NCBI GenBank assembly: GCA_035627955.1
Contig: DASPKU010000015.1
Span: 124,001 to 188,000 of the forward strand
From: Phycisphaerales bacterium
GTDB taxonomy: Bacteria > Planctomycetota > Phycisphaerae > Phycisphaerales > UBA1924
Length of the DNA stretch: 64,000 nucleotides
Direction: 5' to 3'
A program made the position numbers and the translations under genes. The notes beneath the pieces were generated by a model, which searched no databases, was not told the origin of the DNA, and was given only the letters and a program-made list of their open reading frames with translations. Below are positions 59,710 through 64,000 of the stretch, piece by piece. Position 1 is the stretch's first letter. Each line of letters starts with the position of its first letter.

Positions 59710-61523
59710 CTACTCGGGGCTCGCTCGCTTGTCGTCGGGCTGGCCGAAGAGTTCGGGGTGGAGGTAGGTGCCCTGATGCTCGGGGAGCTTGTCGGTGACG
59801 TCGGCCATGGGGTGGGCGCGGACCCAGGCGTCGTTGCGGGTGGCGGTCACGGTCCAGGAGACCTTGCTGTTGGGCGTGCCGCCAGCGATCGTGAACTGGT
59901 TGTCCTTGACCTCCGCGGCGATGTGCAGCATGGGGCCGGGGGCGCCGATAGGCGTCAGCTGGTAGCGGAAGTCCTTGTTGATGTCCTCGAAGTAGTCGGG
60001 GAGCGTGACCACCGCGCGGCCATCGGCCTCGAGCTGCGCGTTGCCGGTGTAGACGTTGAAGGGCTGAGGGCCCTCGGCGCAGAAGTGGTTGATGTGCTTG
60101 CTCGCGGGGTGGCGCGGGTGATCGATGACGAAGCTCTTGGTGCCGCTGGCGCCGAAGCGGCCGTCGGCCCAGACGGCCCAGCCGGTGGGGCTGTTGGGGC
60201 TGCGGCCGTAGACGCCGTAGGCGTTGCCGCTGGCGGCGGAGTTGAAGCCGTAGACGGCGCGGCCGTCGGGGCTGGCGTTCTGTCCGAAGATGGAGTAGTT
60301 GGCGCCGGAGGTGGCGGTGGTGAAGCCGTAGACGCCTCGACCGGTGGTTGACGCGGACTGGCCCCATACGCCGTAGTTGAGGCCCGACAGGCTGCTGCCA
60401 AAGCCCAGCACGCCCAGGCCCGTGGGCGAGCGGGACTCGCCCCGCACGCCGTTGGGTGCGCCGGTCAGGGCGTCGGCCCTTCCGAGGACGGCGCTGCTGG
60501 TCGGGGAGCTCGAGATGCCAGTGACGCCTGAGCCGGACCCCGTGGCGGACTGCTGGAAACCCAGCACGCCGTTGGCATCGGGCGCGGTGGTGACGCCCTC
60601 GACTCCGCTGCCGAGCGAGCTCGCGCCAGTCGTTGCGCCGTAGACGCCGATGGAACCGCCGCTGCCCTGCACGCCGATCGAGCCGCCGACGCCGTAGACG
60701 CCGCGGCCCAGGCCGGACATGGCCTCGCCGAGCAGCCCGTAGCAGGCAAGGTCGTTGGTGTTGATGCCGCGCACGCCGGCACCGAGGCGCGCAGAGGAAT
60801 GCGCCAGGATGGCATTGGACGTCTCGGTTGTCGACGTGTTCTCCACCCAGAGCACGCCGCCGCTGTTGCTGCCGCGGACCGTGAGTGGGTAGCTCGCGGT
60901 GCTGGTGCCGATGCCGACGTTGCCGGCGGTGTAGTACGCGGTGGAGCCGTTGAGGGTGAAGGGCGAGGCGCCGGCGGGGCCGGCTGGACCGCTGACGCCC
61001 TGAGCTCCTTGCGGCCCCTGAGCGCCGGCGACGCCCTGGGGACCTTGCGTCCCGGCGGCGCCCTGCGCGCCGGTTGCGCCCGTGACGCCTTGGGGGCCTT
61101 GGGGGCCGGTGGCCCCGATGGGGCCGGCGGGGCCCTGCGGGCCGGGGTTGCCGGAGAGGGCGAACATGGCGTAGGGCGCGGCGGCGATGCGCTGGCGGGG
61201 CGTGAGAGTTTCGCCGTTGACGATGATCTCGAGCCAGCGGGCGTCGCCGGTGAAGTGCGTGCTGCCGAAGTCAAGGTCGGCGGTGAAGCGGCCGGACTCG
61301 ACCAGCTGCGCGGGGCGGTGGACGGTGGCGCCGATCTGCGCGCCGCCGGTGGGGGTTGGGAAGAGCCTGAACACGAAGGCCTGCGGGCCCTGCACCGGCA
61401 GGCCCGCGGCCTGAAGCTCGCCCTGGTAGGTGATGGAGGTGGTCAGGCCCTGAGCGAGCGCTGGGGCCGCGCCGCGGAAAGGACGAGCGCAAGGACAGCG
61501 AGGGTGCGGTGGAGGGGACGCAT
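59710..61523 (-). CDS. Collagen-like and beta-repeat exoprotein with a frameshifted signal peptide
   Basis: The signal peptide [20 protein letters not shown] starts at 61523, but the mature protein ([20 protein letters not shown]) is in another frame, with the shift near 61470 (GCGGCGCGGCCCC). Residues of the mature frame: a beta domain, a collagen-like Gly-x-Y tract of about 65 residues ([19 protein letters not shown] and so on), then repeated G-V-Y-G-x-x and G-V-x-G strands, and a C-terminal domain starting [14 protein letters not shown] with [23 protein letters not shown] strands, as in many bacterial surface proteins. The longer ORF to 61680 encodes a Pro/His-rich upstream stretch and is not preferred. 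Confidence 0.7.
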
Positions 61524-61809
61524 GGGGGCTCTTTTCAAAGGGCCCCCGGTGTGCGAGGCAGGTGCAGCACGGTACGGGTTTGAGGGAGAAGAGCAAGGGG
61601 AAAGTCGAGAGAAGGGTCGCCAGCCGGGGGGCGGCGGCGGGAGGCATTAGCGGGCCGCGCCGGTGACACGGCTGGGTCAACGGCTAGCCTGCTGGTGTGG
61701 CGCAAGCACCGTTTGGTGAACGGAGAGCTTTCACGCCACACCTGGGCGAAGCCTCCCAAAAAGAACTTCGGTGTTGCGACTGCGGAGCTGATTGGCAACT
61801 GGGCGAGCC

Positions 61810-62622
61810 TCAGCGCTTAGGGCCGAGAATCTCTTCGAGAATCGCTTCAGACTCGGCTGGATCAGGCGGGGGAGACCACTCGCAGTAGACAGGTGCGGGA
61901 AGCTCCTTCTTCGTGATGACTCTCGCACCCGCCTCCACCATGCGCGAGACGATGAAGTCCTGGAACGGAGCGCCGGCGTCCAGCCAGAGTGTGAGCCCGC
62001 CGGTGGGGACATGCACAGGGCACGCACTTCCCGCATGGAGTGGGTCCACCAGAACCACATACTCGTCCAGCTTGGTCCAGTGGTCAGCGAAGTCACGCAG
62101 GAGTTTCGTTTTTTCTTCGGCGTACTCGTGGCGCACCGTGATGATGTGATCCTCCAGCCTTTTGAGGGCGTCGGTTGAGCGCCGCAGGAACCGCATCACT
62201 CGGCATGCCCGACGTGCCACGGTCCGCATTTCTGCTCGGAACTCCCACGGGTCACCAGCAATGGGTTCCGGATCCCAGCCCCACGGCCATCGTCCCGCAC
62301 AGGAGTCCGCCTCGTTGAGCGTCATGACCCCAACCGAAGGGACCTCGAGCGTCGCGACGATGTCTGTCCACAGCGGAGGAACCGAAGGTTGCTGATGGAG
62401 TTCGAGACTTAGCAGCGGTGATTCGAACCGCGCGGTAGTGGACGTGAGAAGGCGGAGCTCAAGCCCACAGCCGCGGAGAGAGGCTTGGAAGTTTGTCTGA
62501 ATCACTCGCCGCCAGAGGTCTTCCGGAACAGCGGTGTAGGGTGCGCCGCGACGCAGGCGGTGCCAGCACCACCTGCGGGTGCTGCGAAACATCCACCGCG
62601 GAATGTCGAGGAGGAAGCTCAA
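61810..62622 (-). CDS. Hypothetical protein
   Basis: 270 residues from a TTG at 62622; an ATG at 62592 would give 260, and neither has a clear ribosome site. An Arg/Trp-rich N-terminus is followed by mixed alpha/beta segments (LELRLLTSTTARFESPLLSL, RMVEAGARVITKKELP) and a long helix (RRSTDALKRLEDHIITVRHE). No known family. The acidic C-terminus reads PDPAESEAILEEILG. Stands alone between the collagen-like gene and fabI. Confidence 0.6.
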   Translation of the reverse strand: MSFLLDIPRWMFRSTRRWCWHRLRRGAPYTAVPEDLWRRVIQTNFQASLRGCGLELRLLTSTTARFESPLLSLELHQQPSVPPLWTDIVATLEVPSVGVMTLNEADSCAGRWPWGWDPEPIAGDPWEFRAEMRTVARRACRVMRFLRRSTDALKRLEDHIITVRHEYAEEKTKLLRDFADHWTKLDEYVVLVDPLHAGSACPVHVPTGGLTLWLDAGAPFQDFIVSRMVEAGARVITKKELPAPVYCEWSPPPDPAESEAILEEILGPKR

Positions 62623-62717
62623 CGCGCCCAGTATGGGTCAGTGTGCGTTGTGGGTCAAAGGAGACTCGCGAGGCGGAGGACGACCCCTCCGGGGTCAAGA
62701 TGATGCGCGGCTGGGAA

Positions 62718-62754
62718 CCGGGGGTGTCGCTCGCGGACTCGCTCCGACCCCCGG
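62718..62754. repeat. CCGGGGGT...ACCCCCGG dispersed inverted repeat
   Basis: Perfect 8-bp arms around TGTCGCTCGCGGACTCGC-type sequence, a repeat type frequent in planctomycete intergenic DNA. It lies in the 229-bp gap before fabI, 36 bp before the hairpin at 62790. Confidence 0.5.
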
Positions 62755-62789
62755 CTACTCACGAGGAGGCCTACGGCCTCGAAGGCAGG

Positions 62790-62810
62790 GCAGCCGCGAA
62801 GCGCGGCTGC
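62790..62810. repeat. Perfect hairpin of the CAGCCGCG family, third copy
   Basis: GCAGCCGCG, loop AAG and CGCGGCTGC form a 9-bp perfect stem. Same core as 8366-8386 and 21245-21265. Confidence 0.6.
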
Positions 62811-62851
62811 ATCGCTCCCTTACGGTCGCGGTTCCTATTCGCGCGGTCCTA

Positions 62852-63664
62852 TCAGCCGCCGATGATGTTGATCCCGCAGTCCACGTAGATGGTCTCGCCG
62901 GTGACGCCCTTGCTCAAATCAGAGCAGAGCCACACAGCGGTGTCGCCGACGTCCTGGCCTTCGACGTTGCGGCGGAGGGGTGCTTTCTGGGCGACGAGCT
63001 CGGGCATGGTGTCGGTGCCGCCGACGGCGGAGCTGGCGAGGGTGCGGAGGTAGCCGCCGGAGATGAGGTTGACGCGGATGCCGTCGGTCCCGAGCTCGCT
63101 GGCGAGGTAGCGGCCGGTGCACTCGAGCGCGGCCTTGGCGACGCCCATGACGTTGTAGCCGGGGACGACTTTTTCCGCGCCGTAGTAGGACATGCCGAGG
63201 ATCGCGCCGCCCTTGCCGCCCTGCTTCTCCTTCGCCATCAGAGGGCGGGCCCGCTGGGCCATCGCGAGGAGGGTGTAGGCGGAGATGTCGATCGCGGAGA
63301 GGTACGCGGCCCGGGGCGTGGTCACGAACTTGCCGGGCTGGAGGAGGTCGCGGTCGGCGAAGGCGATCGAGTGGATCACGAAGTCCAGCCGCTCGAAGCT
63401 CTGGGCGTAGTCGCTGAAGACCTTGTCGAGCTGCTCGTCGCTGCCGGCGTCGAGGGGGCGGAGCCAGGGGTTGGTTTGACCAAGCTCGGTGAGGCCGCGG
63501 CGGGTGCGGTGCTCGTTGCGGTCGCCGGGGAGGTGGGTGAAGGCGCAGGTGGCGCCGTGCTCGATGAGCGACTTGGTGATGTGCCAGGCGTAGGAGCGGT
63601 CGTTGGCGATGCCGATGACGAGGCCGTGCTTGCCGCGCAGGAGTTCGCTTTTGGTGGGGGTCAT
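62852..63664 (-). CDS. fabI: Enoyl-[acyl-carrier-protein] reductase
   Basis: 270 residues. FabI performs the last reduction of fatty acid elongation with NADH. Signatures: GIANDRSYAWHITKSL cofactor site, VIHSIAFA, and the catalytic set Tyr160, Tyr170 and Lys177 in SYYGAEK and YNVMGVAK, then GIRVNLISGG and TLASSAVGG. Length and motif order match the family. Divergent from the nadC-like gene, with a polypurine/polypyrimidine inverted repeat between. Confidence 0.95.
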   Translation of the reverse strand: MTPTKSELLRGKHGLVIGIANDRSYAWHITKSLIEHGATCAFTHLPGDRNEHRTRRGLTELGQTNPWLRPLDAGSDEQLDKVFSDYAQSFERLDFVIHSIAFADRDLLQPGKFVTTPRAAYLSAIDISAYTLLAMAQRARPLMAKEKQGGKGGAILGMSYYGAEKVVPGYNVMGVAKAALECTGRYLASELGTDGIRVNLISGGYLRTLASSAVGGTDTMPELVAQKAPLRRNVEGQDVGDTAVWLCSDLSKGVTGETIYVDCGINIIGG

Positions 63665-63704
63665 GGGGAGTCCTTGATTGTGAGCGGGAGTTTAGGGTGT
63701 CCAA

Positions 63705-63802
63705 GTGGAGGAGTAGAGGAGTAGAGGAGTGGAGGAGAAGGGGCGGCCGGGTGATCGACGGTGAATGCACTCCTCTACTCCTCTTCTCCTCCACTCCTCC
63801 AC
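63705..63802. repeat. Long imperfect inverted repeat of GAGGAGTA units between fabI and nadC
   Basis: Left arm 63705-63741 is GTGGAGGAGTAGAGGAGTAG and further GGAGGAG units; right arm 63769-63802 is its pyrimidine-rich complement. The 27-bp centre contains GGGCGGCCGGG. It lies in the shared promoter region. Confidence 0.6.
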
Positions 63803-63814
63803 TACCCTCCCGGC

Positions 63815-64000
63815 ATGGACCCTGCCAAGCTCGTGACCCCCCACCACTCGCCGGATGGTCAGCCTGTGGCGCCGGCCGCGCCGGGTGTTGATCTGAACAC
63901 GCTGCGGTTGCCGGAGCTGTACGCGGCGCTGGCGAAGACGGGGCTGGTGCGGCGGCTGCTGGAGATTGCGCGGGATGAGGATTTGGGGAGCGAGGAGTCG
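63815..64000 (+). CDS. NadC-like nicotinate-nucleotide pyrophosphorylase (5' part, cut by window edge)
   Basis: 62 codons from the ATG at 63815 to the edge without a stop. After about 25 Pro/His-rich residues comes VRRLLEIARDEDLG near the end, which matches the N-terminal helix of quinolinate phosphoribosyltransferases (usual pattern ALAEDLG...GDVTS). The GDVT motif would lie beyond the edge, so the call rests on this helix. Confidence 0.5.
   Translation, partial: MDPAKLVTPHHSPDGQPVAPAAPGVDLNTLRLPELYAALAKTGLVRRLLEIARDEDLGSEES

Noticed and set aside
1-64000. tRNA, rRNA or complete insertion sequence
   Set aside because: No cloverleaf with a TTCGA arm, rRNA core sequence or transposase was recognised on reading; a dedicated scan was not possible.

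Overview
The window is high-GC bacterial DNA with features of the Planctomycetota, most likely class Phycisphaerae. The strongest evidence is a set of secreted proteins ending in a cysteine-bearing double EF-hand tail (the GC-type dockerin). Other evidence: a second set ending in a PEP-CTERM-like V/I-P-x-P tail with a basic RRRR end, a pseudopilin with a DGH-type C-terminus, a DUF2934 protein, and many short dispersed repeats of the kind that fill planctomycete intergenic DNA. No rRNA or tRNA gene, CRISPR array or complete mobile element was recognised. Assignments come from reading motifs; no database search was run.

Layout. 1-6.6 kb: a very large TPR protein (cut by the left edge), a zinc-ribbon membrane protein, TerC and a PGPGW protein. 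6.7-14.1 kb: three dockerin-tailed exoproteins (a beta-propeller, a trypsin-like protease, a kelch protein) and a DUF2934 protein. 14.2-21.2 kb: an RtcB-like RNA ligase, then a lipoprotein/pseudopilin/DUF4956/CYTH operon divergent from a CotH-kinase dockerin protein. 21.4-24.6 kb: bifunctional PutA. 24.7-27.8 kb: a compact four-gene operon of unusual content (winged-helix-like, two-TM, PD-(D/E)XK-like and TIM-barrel/TGT-like proteins), the best candidate for an undescribed, possibly defensive, system. 28-35.8 kb: accessory genes, including the first of two paralogous FnIII-like genes with a structured 3' element, a tandem Imm26-like pair and a C39-like membrane protein. 35.8-38.2 kb: a decayed kelch-dockerin pseudogene and a dockerin fossil. 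38.3-42.5 kb: a translationally coupled operon of PIG-L deacetylase, GT4-acyltransferase fusion, GNAT and a glycosyltransferase-like protein. 42.5-62 kb: exoproteins with dockerin or PEP-CTERM tails, an orphan SIR2-like protein and the second FnIII-like gene with its 3' element. 62.8-64 kb: FabI and the start of a NadC-like gene.

How the genes work together. Much of the window encodes an exported proteome whose proteins carry one of two alternative C-terminal tags, dockerin or PEP-CTERM; no cohesin, exosortase or other partner is encoded here. Recombination and decay among the repetitive exoprotein genes are visible: a nonsense codon and frameshifts in the kelch pseudogene, a dockerin with one EF-hand lost, a lone dockerin fragment, and two genes whose signal peptides are out of frame with their mature domains. 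Non-coding DNA carries several families of minisatellites and hairpins, including two arrays with exactly the same 21-bp period.
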